DNA of 64,000 bases from Chlorobaculum parvum NCIB 8327 (GCF_000020505.1 NC_011027.1:158501-222500); one strand, 5' to 3'. Shown: positions 46,468-56,149, counted from the stretch's first letter. Notes: generated by a model from the letters alone, not told the origin. Translations and numbers: made by a program.

Positions 46468-47121
46468 TCACCAGCGGGCGATGACTATCTGCTTTTCAGA
46501 GAAGAGCGGATCGATCTCTTCAATCGGCAGCCGGTCAACCGAGGCCGGGAACCCGAAATGCTTCTCCCGTGCCATCACGGCTTTTGCAATCTCCTCGTCA
46601 AGTTTTCCACCCTTCAGGCAGATCAGCACGCCATCACGTTTCAGCAACGTTGTGCAGTAGCTGCAAAGCTCTTCAAGCGGCGCCACCTGCCTACTGAGCA
46701 CTGTATCGAAAATCACTCCCCGCAGCTCCTCCACTCTCGAATGAACCGCCATCACATTACCGAGCCCGAGCTCTTTGATCATCGCCTTGCAGGCGGCGAT
46801 TTTCTTGCCGGTTGAATCAACGAGCAGAAATGAGGTTTCGGGAAAAAGAATGGCCAGCGGAATGCCGGGCAGGCCACCTCCGGTACCCAGATCAAGCACT
46901 TTTTCTCCAGGCTTGAAGTCGTGAATGCGGCTGATGAGCATCGAGTGGAATACGTGCTTGACGATGACCGGCGCATCCTCCTTGCGGCTGATAAGGTTCA
47001 CTTTGTGGTTCCACTCTTCGAGCAGCTCTGTGTAGCGCACCAGCAGTTTCAGGGCGTTTTTTTCAGCAGGAATGCCATGTTCACGGCAAAGTCTTTCTAA
47101 AAGTTGTAGGTCGTTCGGCAT
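46468..47121 (-). CDS. rsmG: 16S rRNA (guanine527-N7) methyltransferase
   Basis: A 217-residue RsmG (GidB), which methylates G527 of 16S rRNA. The SAM motif [17 protein letters not shown] is at 74-90, [21 protein letters not shown] next, and the [20 protein letters not shown] end is typical. The ATG at 47121 is chosen; the frame is open to 47202 but the extra residues are not family-like. Confidence 0.92.
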   Translation of the reverse strand: MPNDLQLLERLCREHGIPAEKNALKLLVRYTELLEEWNHKVNLISRKEDAPVIVKHVFHSMLISRIHDFKPGEKVLDLGTGGGLPGIPLAILFPETSFLLVDSTGKKIAACKAMIKELGLGNVMAVHSRVEELRGVIFDTVLSRQVAPLEELCSYCTTLLKRDGVLICLKGGKLDEEIAKAVMAREKHFGFPASVDRLPIEEIDPLFSEKQIVIARW

Positions 47122-47273
47122 GACGTATCGTTCTCTGGTGCTATGAAAAAAGACTCCATCAGAAAAGAAAGCGATTTTGCCGGTAATGGCAAGAGCGCTC
47201 ATGCGTTATTGTAACGATAAGAGTGACAGCGGCAATTCGGTGGGCACCGGAAAAAAGATGAGCATCCAAATTT

Positions 47274-47294
47274 ATTGTACATTATAAATACAAT
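47274..47294. promoter_or_regulatory. Possible promoter/operator palindrome upstream of the ManC-type gene
   Basis: ATTGTA and TACAAT form a 6-bp inverted repeat with a 9-base spacer that contains ATTATAAA, a -10-like sequence. It lies about 105 bases before the ManC-type start. It could be a promoter with an operator; this is weak evidence. Confidence 0.25.
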
Positions 47295-47399
47295 CATTAA
47301 ACGATTCGTCTGTACAGAATGACGGGCATCTCATCGGGAGCTGAATCGGCTGTTGCCGGAATCATGACGGTGAGGGCTCGAAGGTAGAGAAAGAAAAGT

Positions 47400-48521
47400 A
47401 TGGGCACGACAAAGAATTTCTGCAGCCATGTCTATGCCGTGGTCATGGCTGGGGGCATAGGCAGCAAGCTCTGGCCGCTTTCGCGCAAGCGCTATCCCAA
47501 GCAGTTTCTCCATTTTTTTGATGGCGGAACCATGATCCGCAAAACCGTCGAGCGGATTGCCCGCATCGTCAGGAAAGAGAACATCCTCATCATCACCAGC
47601 AAGCAGCACTGGCGTCTTGTGCTCGACTCGCTACCCGATTTCGATGCCGACAACATCATCATCGAACCCACCATCAGGGATACGGCTACCTGTATCGCCC
47701 TGGCGACCACCTTCATCCGGAAACGCAATCCCGATGCCGTGACTGTCGTGCTTCCGGCTGACCACCTCGTGCACAATGAGGGGCGCTTTCTGGAAACCGT
47801 CGAGAAGGGAATTTGCATGGCGCGGGAAAAACAGGGGCTGATCACCATCGGCATCAAGCCGGATCGGCCTGAGACGCGCTACGGCTATATTCAGGTGGAA
47901 GCGTCGGTCATGATGGAGGATGAGACAGATGATGACGACATTCCCCTGTTTCGGGTAAAAACCTTTGCCGAAAAGCCTGACATTGCCACCGCCGAACAGT
48001 TTCTGCAAAGCTGTGACTTCTGGTGGAACAGCGGGGTCTTGATTTGGCACGTTGATGACATCAACCGGGAGTTCCGCCGCTCGTTGCCCGACCTGTACGA
48101 AGACATGCAGAACGTGCATGCCTTCATCGGAACCGATCGGCAGGAGTCGGTTATCGAGGATGTCTATAGTTGGGTTCATCCGGTTTCGATCGCTTACGGC
48201 ATTATGGAAAAGGCCGAAAAGGTCTACATGCTGGCCGGTGATTTCGGGTGGACCGATCTGGGATGCTGGGACGAGGTGATCAAGGTGGGACTCGGCCTCG
48301 AAGGTCGCGATATGGACGGCAGCGAGGCGATCATGATCGATTCGAACCAGGTCTTCGTCCGCAAGCCTCACGGCAAGGCAGTGGTGACCATCGGCGTGGA
48401 CGACATCATCGTGATCGATACGCCCGATGCGCTGCTGATCTGTCGAAAGGGGCAGTCGGGTGATGTTGCCAAGGCTGTTGAGGTGATGAGGCGCGAGGAG
48501 GGGCTGGACAAGTTTTTATGA
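47400..48521 (+). CDS. manC: Mannose-1-phosphate guanylyltransferase
   Basis: A 373-residue nucleotidyltransferase that makes GDP-mannose from mannose-1-phosphate and GTP. The signature YAVVMAGGIGSKLWPLSRKRYPKQFL is at residues 12-37, then LPADHLVHNEG, ETRYGYIQVE, FAEKPD and FWWNSGVLIW. It lacks the C-terminal isomerase domain of bifunctional AlgA/ManC types. One oddity: position 23 of the signature is Lys where most homologues have Arg. It stands alone; GDP-mannose would feed polysaccharide genes such as those at 11290-20309. Confidence 0.87.
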   Translation: MGTTKNFCSHVYAVVMAGGIGSKLWPLSRKRYPKQFLHFFDGGTMIRKTVERIARIVRKENILIITSKQHWRLVLDSLPDFDADNIIIEPTIRDTATCIALATTFIRKRNPDAVTVVLPADHLVHNEGRFLETVEKGICMAREKQGLITIGIKPDRPETRYGYIQVEASVMMEDETDDDDIPLFRVKTFAEKPDIATAEQFLQSCDFWWNSGVLIWHVDDINREFRRSLPDLYEDMQNVHAFIGTDRQESVIEDVYSWVHPVSIAYGIMEKAEKVYMLAGDFGWTDLGCWDEVIKVGLGLEGRDMDGSEAIMIDSNQVFVRKPHGKAVVTIGVDDIIVIDTPDALLICRKGQSGDVAKAVEVMRREEGLDKFL

Positions 48522-48536
48522 GGCGCTGACCCGCTC

Positions 48537-48626
48537 CCCGGCTTGAAAGCCGGGGCAACATGAATGTAAGAGGAGATGAATATCCGTTGGGCTGAAGCCC
48601 TCCTGAATGTGGGAGAGCCGGGGCAA
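48537..48626. repeat. Interspersed CCGGGGCAA repeat unit between the ManC-type gene and cysS
   Basis: A unit bordered by CCGGGGCAA at 48551 and 48618, opening with the self-complementary CCCCGGCTTGAAAGCCGGGG. In between are the TGAATGTAAGAG and GGGCTGAAGCCCTCCTGAATGT segments. The same parts build the larger element at 59673-60022. Confidence 0.8.
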
Positions 48627-48644
48627 AATGTCACAGCATAAATG

Positions 48645-48677
48645 AAAAAGCCGGAGGTTGAGTGCTCCGGCTTTTTT
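48645..48677. terminator. Bidirectional terminator between the ManC-type gene and cysS
   Basis: AAAAAGCCGGAG (48645) and CTCCGGCTTTTTT (48665) form a perfect hairpin with A and T tracts, between the two convergent genes. Confidence 0.9.
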
Positions 48678-48680
48678 AGT

Positions 48681-50147
48681 TCAGGCTTTTTTCTTTGTCC
48701 AGGTTGCGCCTTCCTTGGTGTCCTTGACTTCGATGCCTCGTTCCATGAGCAGGTCGCGGATTTTGTCGCTGGTGGCGAAATCCTTGTTTGCTCTGGCTTC
48801 TTTGCGCAGTTCGAGCAGCACCTGCATCACGTCGTCGAGCGTCTGTGCGCTTTCGCCGCTCTCTCCGGCCAACAGTTCGTTGCGACTTTTCAGGATGCCG
48901 AGCACCTCTCCGGCGTAAGTGGCGAGAAGCGCCAGAGCGGCGGCTTTCGATGCAGCGTCAAGCCCGCCTTTGTCGAGCGCGCCGTTGAGCGCTTTGATGA
49001 ACTCGAAAAGCACGGCAATGGCGACCGGCGTGTTGAAGTCGTCGTTGAGCGCGTCGGTGATTTTCTGCTCGAACGTTGCCACTTCGAGCTGGCCCTTGTC
49101 CTCCGCCGACTCTACCAATCGCTTGTACGTTTCCTGCAACTTTTCGAAGCCGGACTGCGAGGCCTTGATGGCCGCTTCGGAGAAGTCGAGCGGAGAGCGG
49201 TAGTGCGATTGCAGGATGAAGAAGCGGATGACCAGCGGGTCGAACGTGCCGAACAACTCCTTGAGGTTCACGAAGTTCTTGAGCGACTTGCCCATCTTGA
49301 CGCCATCGACCGTCACCATGTTGTTGTGCATCCAGTAGCGCACGAAGGGCTTGCCCGTGGCCGCTTCGGACTGGGCGATTTCGCAGTCGTGGTGCGGGAA
49401 CTTGTTCTCCATGCCACCGCCGTGGATGTCGATGGTGTCGCCAAGGTACTTCATGGCCATTGCAGAGCACTCCAGATGCCAGCCGGGGTAGCCCTCGCCC
49501 CACGGCGATTGCCACTTCATGATGTGACTTGGCTCGGCCTTTTTCCAGAGCGCGAAGTCCGAGGGGTTGCGCTTGTCGCTTCGCTCCGCGACGCGTCCGC
49601 CCGACTGCAACGCCTCCTGATCAGTCCGCCCGGAGAGCTTGCCATACCCGGCGAACGAGTTGACATCGAAATAGACGTTACCGTTGGATTCGTAGGCGTG
49701 GCCGGTTTCGACAAGCCGCTCGACCAGCGCGATCTGCTCCGGGATGTGGCCGGTTGCCGTCGGCGCGATGTTTGGGCGCTCGACGCCGAGCCGGTCCATA
49801 TCCTCGTAAAAGCTGCGGGTGTAGAACTGCGCCACCTCCATCGGCTCGATGCGCTCCTGACGCGCCTGCTTCTGGATCTTGTCCTCCCCCTCGTCGGCGT
49901 CATCGGTCAGGTGGCCAACGTCTGTAATGTTCTGCACGTACCGCACCTTGTAGCCCTGCTGCTCGCCGACATGACGCAGCCAGCGCACCACCACGTCGAA
50001 TGATACGTAGCTTTTGGCGTGGCCGAGGTGGGCGTGGCCGTACACGGTCGGGCCGCACACGTAGATCGTTGCCAGACCGGGCTGGATGGGTTCAAAAGGT
50101 TCTTTCTTGCGGGTAAGCGAATTATAGATATGCAGAGAAGAGGGCAT
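48681..50147 (-). CDS. cysS: Cysteinyl-tRNA synthetase
   Basis: A 488-residue class I synthetase. Zinc ligand Cys31 lies in YVCGPTVYG. The HIGH motif is HLGH at 40-43. [12 protein letters not shown] and [19 protein letters not shown] give the other zinc ligands (Cys227, His252). The second signature is KMGKS at 284-288, a variant of KMSKS. The C-terminal anticodon-binding part is complete. No neighbouring gene is linked to it. Confidence 0.96.
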   Translation of the reverse strand: MPSSLHIYNSLTRKKEPFEPIQPGLATIYVCGPTVYGHAHLGHAKSYVSFDVVVRWLRHVGEQQGYKVRYVQNITDVGHLTDDADEGEDKIQKQARQERIEPMEVAQFYTRSFYEDMDRLGVERPNIAPTATGHIPEQIALVERLVETGHAYESNGNVYFDVNSFAGYGKLSGRTDQEALQSGGRVAERSDKRNPSDFALWKKAEPSHIMKWQSPWGEGYPGWHLECSAMAMKYLGDTIDIHGGGMENKFPHHDCEIAQSEAATGKPFVRYWMHNNMVTVDGVKMGKSLKNFVNLKELFGTFDPLVIRFFILQSHYRSPLDFSEAAIKASQSGFEKLQETYKRLVESAEDKGQLEVATFEQKITDALNDDFNTPVAIAVLFEFIKALNGALDKGGLDAASKAAALALLATYAGEVLGILKSRNELLAGESGESAQTLDDVMQVLLELRKEARANKDFATSDKIRDLLMERGIEVKDTKEGATWTKKKA

Positions 50148-50493
50148 CCGGATTGCTATGAATAGGTTGAGATGAGCCCGCCAAGGGGGGTTCGGAAAAT
50201 GTCTTGAAAGTTACACTTTTGGCTTGGTAAGGCAAGGTTTTCGGGCAGAACCGTCGGCGAATTTTTCCCCAGCTCAGCCCTTCGGTCACCAGCGCAGTCC
50301 GGGTGTTTTATTGACCATGCAGTGAAAGAATGTTAACTTGCTTGCGGTGATAGTGGTTATCCAGTGTTTGTCCATCACCATCCAGCCGATGCAAAGCGCC
50401 CCTTCACGCATGACCTGCTGCATCGAGAGACTCCTTGCCGCCACTGTCCCGTCATGTTGTCGCCGTTAAGCAATCCAAAACAAACAGGAGGAC
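50148..50493. other. Intergenic region, no gene seen
   Basis: 346 bases between divergent cysS and the DUF302 gene. Short frames here have no protein character. It must contain two promoters, but none can be placed with confidence. Confidence 0.5.
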
Positions 50494-50970
50494 ATGATGA
50501 ATATTCGCAGTCTGTTAATCGGGGTTGTCGTCGGCATTCTTCTCACCGCTGGCGCGGGGTGGATGATGATGCCGGGGATGATGCTGAAGGAGTACCAGAG
50601 CCCTTACGGAGTTGAAGAGACCGTTGCCACCATCAAGAAAAATGCGGTAGACGAAGGCTGGGTGGTTGTCAACGTCATGCCGATCGATCAATCGGTGAAA
50701 AAACATGGTGGCGGCGATCTTCCGCCGGTGAGGCTGGTCAACCTCTGCCAGGCAGACCACGCCTTCAACATTCTGAAGGGTGACGACACCAAGGTTGTTT
50801 CGGTTATGATGCCCTGCACGATCAGCGTCTATCAGAAAGCTGATGGACAAACCTATGTCGGCGCCATGAATGCCGGGCTGATGGGCAAAATGTTCGGCGG
50901 CGTCGTGGCCGAGGTGATGGGCGGCAAGGTTGCCAAGCAGCAGAAGCAGTTTATCAGATTTGTCAAATAG
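50494..50970 (+). CDS. Membrane-anchored DUF302 protein
   Basis: A 158-residue protein with one N-terminal membrane helix or uncleaved signal (SLLIGVVVGILLTAGAGWMMM) and a DUF302 domain after it (SPYGVEETVATIKKNAVDEGWVVVNVMPID, then MMPCTISVYQKADGQTYVGAMN). A GGAGG ribosome binding site precedes two adjacent ATG codons (50494 and 50497). The domain most likely faces the periplasm. Its function is unknown. It differs from the soluble DUF302 protein at 20476. A hairpin follows the gene at 50990-51010. Confidence 0.83.
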   Translation: MMNIRSLLIGVVVGILLTAGAGWMMMPGMMLKEYQSPYGVEETVATIKKNAVDEGWVVVNVMPIDQSVKKHGGGDLPPVRLVNLCQADHAFNILKGDDTKVVSVMMPCTISVYQKADGQTYVGAMNAGLMGKMFGGVVAEVMGGKVAKQQKQFIRFVK

Positions 50971-50989
50971 CATCTGGCGGCATTTCCCG

Positions 50990-51010
50990 GAGGCGGCTTC
51001 AAACCGCCTC
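50990..51010 (+). terminator. Hairpin after the DUF302 gene
   Basis: GAGGCGG and CCGCCTC pair around CTTCAAA. There is no T tract directly after it, so termination is uncertain. Confidence 0.4.
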
Positions 51011-51048
51011 TGAGCTTTCCTGATGCTTTTCATTAAAAACTCATTGTA

Positions 51049-51864
51049 ATGAATGAAGTGAATTTCAATCTTCTTGTGCATTACGTATCAACCTTCGGAA
51101 TCAAGCTGCTGGTCGGCCTTGTCATTCTTGTGGTCGGTATGAGACTTTCGACCTTCCTGAGTAATCGCCTTGTTGCGATGCTGAACCGGAAGGAGGGGCT
51201 CGACGAGATGCTGGTGCATTTCTTCGGAAGCCTTGCGCGCTACAGTATCATCGCCGTCACGGTGATCACCGTGCTCAACCAGATCGGCGTGCAGACTGCG
51301 AGCCTTCTGGCGGTGCTGGCCTCCGCCGGTCTTGCCATCGGCCTGGCGTTGCAGGGAACGCTCTCTAACATTGCCTCCGGTGTCATGCTGATTTTCTTCA
51401 GGCCGTTCCGCACCGGCCAGTATATCGAAGTGGCCGGCAAGGCGGGCACGGTTAAAAACGTTTCGCTGTTCACCACGGAGCTTGCCACGCCGGACAACGT
51501 CCAGATCATTCTGCCGAACAGCGAGGTGTGGAGCGGCTCGATCGTCAATTATTCGTATCACGAAACCCGGCGCGTCGATTTTCTGCTCGGCATTTCCTAC
51601 AGCGACAACATCGACAAAGCCTTTTCGGTTATCAACGGCGTTATCGGTGGCGACAAGCGCATTCATGCGGAGCCTGCTCCGCAGGTCGTGGTCAGCGAGC
51701 TTGCCAACAGTTCTGTCAACATCACGGTTCGCGTTTGGGTTGTGTCCGGAGACTACTGGGGCGTCAAGTTCGATCTGACCAAACAGTTCAAGGAGGCGCT
51801 GGACGCTAACGGCCTCTCGATTCCCTTTCCCCAGCAGGACGTTCACCTTATCCGGTCGGCGTAA
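51049..51864 (+). CDS. mscS: MscS-type small mechanosensitive channel
   Basis: A 271-residue MscS-family channel that opens under membrane tension to release solutes. Three helices: about 14-32, 62-80 and the pore helix 83-118 with the Ala/Gly pattern [26 protein letters not shown]. The beta domain follows ([39 protein letters not shown]) and a normal C-terminal alpha/beta part. The size is near E. coli MscS (286). 87 bases before the ligand-gated channel gene on the same strand; both are ion channels. Confidence 0.94.
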   Translation: MNEVNFNLLVHYVSTFGIKLLVGLVILVVGMRLSTFLSNRLVAMLNRKEGLDEMLVHFFGSLARYSIIAVTVITVLNQIGVQTASLLAVLASAGLAIGLALQGTLSNIASGVMLIFFRPFRTGQYIEVAGKAGTVKNVSLFTTELATPDNVQIILPNSEVWSGSIVNYSYHETRRVDFLLGISYSDNIDKAFSVINGVIGGDKRIHAEPAPQVVVSELANSSVNITVRVWVVSGDYWGVKFDLTKQFKEALDANGLSIPFPQQDVHLIRSA

Positions 51865-51951
51865 CCCGGCTGAGGCAATGGGCTTGGGCTGAGGGCCGCC
51901 TCGAATACCGACAATCCGATTCGCTTTCAAAGCCATCGGCAGCAGGAGGAC

Positions 51952-53103
51952 ATGCAAAACGTGTATCATACGACCTCATTCTTCTCCCTCTCTTGTTCCG
52001 GACGAGCTGGCCGCTGTCGGCTATCGTCGTGGCAGGCGATCACCCGCCTCTTTATCGCCCTTCTTCTTTGCTCGTTTTCCGGTTCGTTGACGGCCATCGC
52101 CGCCGAAGATGAGCTGGTGGTAGCCACGAAACAATCGCCGCCGTTTGCCATGAAAAACGACAAGGGGAAGTGGGAGGGCATCTCCATCGACCTCATGCGC
52201 GCGATTGCCGAAAAGCAGCAGCGCAAGCTCACCATCCGCGAGATGTCGCTCACCGGAATGCTCGAAGCCGTCGAGCGAGGAGCGGTCGATGCGGCAGCTT
52301 CAGCCATCACCATGACCGCCGAGCGCGAGCGTCTGCTCGATTATTCCTATCCCTATTTCCACTCGGGTCTGGCCATTGCCGTCAGGGAAAAGGAGTCAAG
52401 CTGGCTGCATATCATCGGCCGGCTTTTTTCTCCGGCCTTTCTCCGGGTGCTTGCCGCGCTGTCGATGCTGCTGCTTGTTTCGGGGGTGCTGGTCTGGCTT
52501 TTCGAGCGCAGGAAGAATCCCGAACAGTTCGGCGGCACGCCCACGCAGGGGATCGGGGCAGGGTTCTGGTGGGCCGCCGTGACCATGACCACCGTTGGGT
52601 ATGGCGACAAAGCGCCGGCCACGCTGGGTGGAAGGCTCATTGCGCTGGTCTGGATGTTCACCGGACTGGTGGTCATCTCCGGCTTTACGGCGGCCATGAC
52701 CACCGTGCTCACCGTCGGCAGCCTCGAAAGCGACATCCGGGAGGTCGATGACCTGTACGGTAAAAAAGTCGGCACGGTGCAGGCGTCGAGCAGCGGCAGC
52801 TTTCTCGAAGACGCCGCCATCAGGTACCGGCCATTTCCCGCCATTACGGAGGCGCTCCACGCTCTCGAAGAGGGGAAGATCGATGCCGTTGTGTTCGACG
52901 AACCGATCATGCGTTATCTCGTCACCTCGGGTGAAGTGAATGGCATCACCATCGTCGATCGCGTGTTCCGCCCCGAATACTACGCCATCGCCCTGCCGGA
53001 AGGCAGCGTACAACGGGAAGCCCTGAACCGGAATCTGCTCGACATCATGGCGTCGGAACGGTGGCGCGAAATCACCTTCAGGTATCTGCACAAAAGCCAG
53101 TAA
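51952..53103 (+). CDS. GluR0-like ligand-gated potassium channel
   Basis: A 383-residue protein that joins a periplasmic-binding domain to a potassium pore. After an N-terminal hydrophobic segment (about 30-50) comes lobe 1 of an SBP_bac_3 domain (DELVVATKQSPPFAMKND ... ISIDLMRAIAEKQ). A helix at 163-184, a pore with filter TVGYGD at 214-219, a helix at 227-255, and lobe 2 of the binding domain up to the end follow. This is the layout of GluR0 and related prokaryotic glutamate-receptor channels. The filter says K+ selective; the ligand (an amino acid by analogy) is not known. Ribosome binding site GCAGGAGGA. Confidence 0.9.
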   Translation: MQNVYHTTSFFSLSCSGRAGRCRLSSWQAITRLFIALLLCSFSGSLTAIAAEDELVVATKQSPPFAMKNDKGKWEGISIDLMRAIAEKQQRKLTIREMSLTGMLEAVERGAVDAAASAITMTAERERLLDYSYPYFHSGLAIAVREKESSWLHIIGRLFSPAFLRVLAALSMLLLVSGVLVWLFERRKNPEQFGGTPTQGIGAGFWWAAVTMTTVGYGDKAPATLGGRLIALVWMFTGLVVISGFTAAMTTVLTVGSLESDIREVDDLYGKKVGTVQASSSGSFLEDAAIRYRPFPAITEALHALEEGKIDAVVFDEPIMRYLVTSGEVNGITIVDRVFRPEYYAIALPEGSVQREALNRNLLDIMASERWREITFRYLHKSQ

Positions 53104-53164
53104 CCGTTGGTGAAGCCGGGTTAGTTTTAAAAGAAAAAGCACAGGCAACCAGTCCAAAACTGAA

Positions 53165-54802
53165 ATGAGTCACAGCGCATCCCCGAAGCAGGTCAAGGTC
53201 GCTACATGGAGCGAACTCAAAGGCAGAAAACCACACTATGCTCTGGTCGGCGAGGTTGACCTCGTCGTAATCCGTTACGGCGATGAGGTCTCGGTGCTTT
53301 ACGGGCGCTGCCTGCACCGCGGCGCGCTCATGGCCGATGGTTTTGTACAAGGCGACAACCTCATCTGCGGCGTGCACCACTGGGACTATCGCCTTGATAC
53401 CGGCGTGAGCGAGTACAACAACGAGGAGGCGTTGCCCCGGTTCCGGGCATGGATCGACCGGGAAGCCGACGCGGTGCTGGTTGATGAAAACGAGGTGGCG
53501 GAGTGGGCGCGTCTTCATCCGCAGCCCTTTGATCGCGAGGCGTATCAGGGCCTCTACGCCGACATCCACGGCGCCCCGGAAGAGCCTCACAACAGTCACA
53601 TTCATCAGCTTGCCGAAATCGATCCTGCCAGCTTTTCGCCGCAGGGCGCGGTTTCGGCGATGGGCGTGCCGGGCGACCAGCTGCCGAAATGGGACGACAT
53701 CCAGATTCTGACCGCCCAGCTCGCCGTCCAGCCGCTCGACGACAATGCTCATGTGGGAACCGAAGTGGTCATCGGGCCTCGCGCCAAGAGGCCTCTCCGC
53801 CTCGAAATTCCCCTGCTGGTGACCGATATGAGCTACGGGGCGCTCAGTCGTGAGGTCAAGATCGCACTGGCACGAGGGGCCGAACTGGCCGGAACCGGCA
53901 TCTGCTCCGGCGAAGGCGGGATGCTCGAAGCGGAGCGGGCCGAGAACTCCCGCTACTTCTACGAGCTTGCGCCTGCGGAGTTTGGCTTCGACATCGAGCA
54001 GGTCAAGCGCTGCCAGGCGTTCCATTTCAAGGCCGGGCAGGCCGCCAAAACCGGCGTGGGCGGATTGCTGCCCGCCGACAAAGTCACCGAAGAGATTGCC
54101 CGCGTTCGCGGCCTCGAACCGCATCGCGATGCCCATGCCCCGTCGCACTTCCGCAATCTGCGCACGCCGGAAGAGTTCGCAGAACGGGCCGAACGCATCC
54201 GGGAGGCGACTGGCGGCATTCCAGTCGGCTTCAAGCTCTCGGCGCAGCACATCGAGGCCGACCTCGACTTCGCCATCGAAGCGTGTGCGGACTACGTCAT
54301 CCTCGACGGACGTGGCGGCGGAACCGGCGCGTCGCCGAACCTGCTGAAAAACAATATCTCCGTGCCGACCATTCCGGCTCTTGCGCGGGCGCGGCGGCAT
54401 CTCGACAACAGCGCCGCCAACCATATCAGCCTCGTCATCACCGGCGGTTTGCGCACCGAGTCCGACTTCATCAAGGCGCTCGCCCTCGGAGCGGATGCCG
54501 TCGCTCTCGGCAACGCGGCGATTCAGGCCGCGGGATGCCTCGGAATGCGCGCCTGCCACAACAACCACTGCCCCGTCGGCGTCGCGACGCAAAACCCCGA
54601 ACTTCGCCAGCGCCTCCAGATCGACCACGCCGCACAACGGGTTTACCGCTTCCTGCGCAACTCGGTCGCCATGATGCAGGTCATGGCAAGAGCCTGCGGC
54701 CACAATCACCTCAATCGCTTCACCGTCTCCGATCTGGTAAGCTGGAAGCAGGAGATGACCGCGCTGGCCGGAATCCGCTATGGCGGCATTGGCGGAGGCT
54801 GA
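53165..54802 (+). CDS. Rieske-FMN glutamate-synthase-like fusion protein
   Basis: A 545-residue two-part protein. The first 110 residues form a Rieske [2Fe-2S] domain with Cys49-x-His51 and Cys68-x2-His71 (CLHRG, CGVHHW). The rest is the FMN-binding central domain of glutamate synthase (GltB type), with SYGALSREVKIALARGAELAGTGICSGEGG and LDGRGGGTGASP. The [3Fe-4S] pattern Cys458-x5-Cys464-x4-Cys469 is intact (CHNNHCPVGVATQ). The amidotransferase domain is missing, so it does not use glutamine by itself. It is probably a cytosolic oxidoreductase; the substrate is unknown. Confidence 0.88.
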   Translation: MSHSASPKQVKVATWSELKGRKPHYALVGEVDLVVIRYGDEVSVLYGRCLHRGALMADGFVQGDNLICGVHHWDYRLDTGVSEYNNEEALPRFRAWIDREADAVLVDENEVAEWARLHPQPFDREAYQGLYADIHGAPEEPHNSHIHQLAEIDPASFSPQGAVSAMGVPGDQLPKWDDIQILTAQLAVQPLDDNAHVGTEVVIGPRAKRPLRLEIPLLVTDMSYGALSREVKIALARGAELAGTGICSGEGGMLEAERAENSRYFYELAPAEFGFDIEQVKRCQAFHFKAGQAAKTGVGGLLPADKVTEEIARVRGLEPHRDAHAPSHFRNLRTPEEFAERAERIREATGGIPVGFKLSAQHIEADLDFAIEACADYVILDGRGGGTGASPNLLKNNISVPTIPALARARRHLDNSAANHISLVITGGLRTESDFIKALALGADAVALGNAAIQAAGCLGMRACHNNHCPVGVATQNPELRQRLQIDHAAQRVYRFLRNSVAMMQVMARACGHNHLNRFTVSDLVSWKQEMTALAGIRYGGIGGG

Positions 54803-54913
54803 AAACGTTGCCTTCACGGTTGTTCTGTTTTTTTGAGTGCTGGCACAAGAGGCCATTCATACCATCGTCAAAAAGAGTAGTGGCTTTTTCCAACTCTATA
54901 CCAAGATCCCCCG

Positions 54914-56149
54914 ATGAAAAAACAACTGATCTCACTGCTGCTGGCGTCCACGGTGCTTCCTGGCAACGCCATCCTCGAAGCGAAAACCGTAACCGAAGCC
55001 GGACGTTCCGAAGTGCAGCCAATTCGCGACCAATCGCTGAAAAAGACATTCGCGAAGTATGCGCAGGAGTATGACAACCTGAGGCCCATCAAGGGACAGT
55101 GCCCGTCGGACTACAAACTGGTGCAGCTTGCTCTCCTGCTCGATACCAGCAACAGCATGGATGGCCTGATCAACCAGGCAAAGAGCCAGCTCTGGCGTAT
55201 TGTGAACGAGGTGTCGAGAATGCGCAAAAGGGGCGAGCCGATCCGGTTGCAGGTTGCGCTGTACGAGTACGGCAACAATGGCCTCTCTCCCCGAACCGGG
55301 TACATTCGTCAGGTTGTCCCGTTCACCGAGGATCTCGACCGGCTTTCCGAAGCGCTCTTTTCGCTGACAACCAACGGTGGTTCGGAGTATTGCGGCCATG
55401 TGATCGGCAGCAGCCTGAACCAGTTGAGATGGAACACTTCCCACGATGGTCTGAAACTGATTTACATCGCCGGCAATGAGCCTTTCGACCAGGGTGATGT
55501 CAGTTATGAAGCGGCATGCCGCTGGGCAGCCGAGCGCGATGTGGCGGTCAACACGATCTATTGCGGCGACTATTATGCCGGTGTTCAGGGCCTCTGGAAA
55601 CGAGGCGCCACGCTTGGCGGCGGCAGCTACTTCTCCATCGACAGCGACCGCTCGACAAGAGGCATTGTGACCCCCTACGATGACGACCTCATGAGGCTCA
55701 ACAGCAGAATCAACGACACCTACGTTCCTTACGGCGCACAAGGTAAAGAGCTGAAGGCTCGGCAGTCCATGCAGGATCGGAACGCCGCGGCAGTATCGGC
55801 ACCGGTTGCGGCAGAGCGTGCGGCCTCGAAAGGTTCGTCGCTGTACAAGGCTTCCGGCTGGGATCTTGTCGATGCCATCGACAACAAGAAGGTGACGGTC
55901 GAGGGGCTCAAGAAAGAGAGCCTTCCCGAAGAGCTGAAAGGCAAATCCGATAAAGAGATCGGCAGGTATGTGCAGCAGAAAAAAGAGGAGCGCGAAAACC
56001 TGAAAACGCAGATCTCCGCTCTCAGCAAAAAGCGGGATGCCTATGTTCAGCAGAAAGAGCAGGAGAGCGCCGATTCAAAGAGCCTCGGAACGGTGATTCT
56101 CGAAAACCTGCGCACGCAGGCAGCGAGGAAGAATTTCAGCTATAAATAA
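54914..56149 (+). CDS. Exported VWA-domain protein
   Basis: A 411-residue protein with an N-terminal signal (KKQLISLLLASTVLPGNAI) and a von Willebrand A domain. The MIDAS DxSxS is Asp77-Thr-Ser79-Asn-Ser81 in LLLDTSNSMDG. GGSEYCGHVIGSSL and IYIAGNEPFDQGDV complete it. The last 100 residues are Lys/Glu rich and likely helical or coiled-coil (KEIGRYVQQKKEERENLKTQISALSKKRDAYVQQKEQE). Probably periplasmic. VWA proteins bind partners via the metal site; the partner here is unknown. Confidence 0.86.
   Translation: MKKQLISLLLASTVLPGNAILEAKTVTEAGRSEVQPIRDQSLKKTFAKYAQEYDNLRPIKGQCPSDYKLVQLALLLDTSNSMDGLINQAKSQLWRIVNEVSRMRKRGEPIRLQVALYEYGNNGLSPRTGYIRQVVPFTEDLDRLSEALFSLTTNGGSEYCGHVIGSSLNQLRWNTSHDGLKLIYIAGNEPFDQGDVSYEAACRWAAERDVAVNTIYCGDYYAGVQGLWKRGATLGGGSYFSIDSDRSTRGIVTPYDDDLMRLNSRINDTYVPYGAQGKELKARQSMQDRNAAAVSAPVAAERAASKGSSLYKASGWDLVDAIDNKKVTVEGLKKESLPEELKGKSDKEIGRYVQQKKEERENLKTQISALSKKRDAYVQQKEQESADSKSLGTVILENLRTQAARKNFSYK

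Noticed and set aside
53078-54856. 592-codon - strand ORF opposite the Rieske-FMN gene
   Set aside because: The + strand has two sets of iron-sulfur ligands in correct order; the reverse frame is a shadow.
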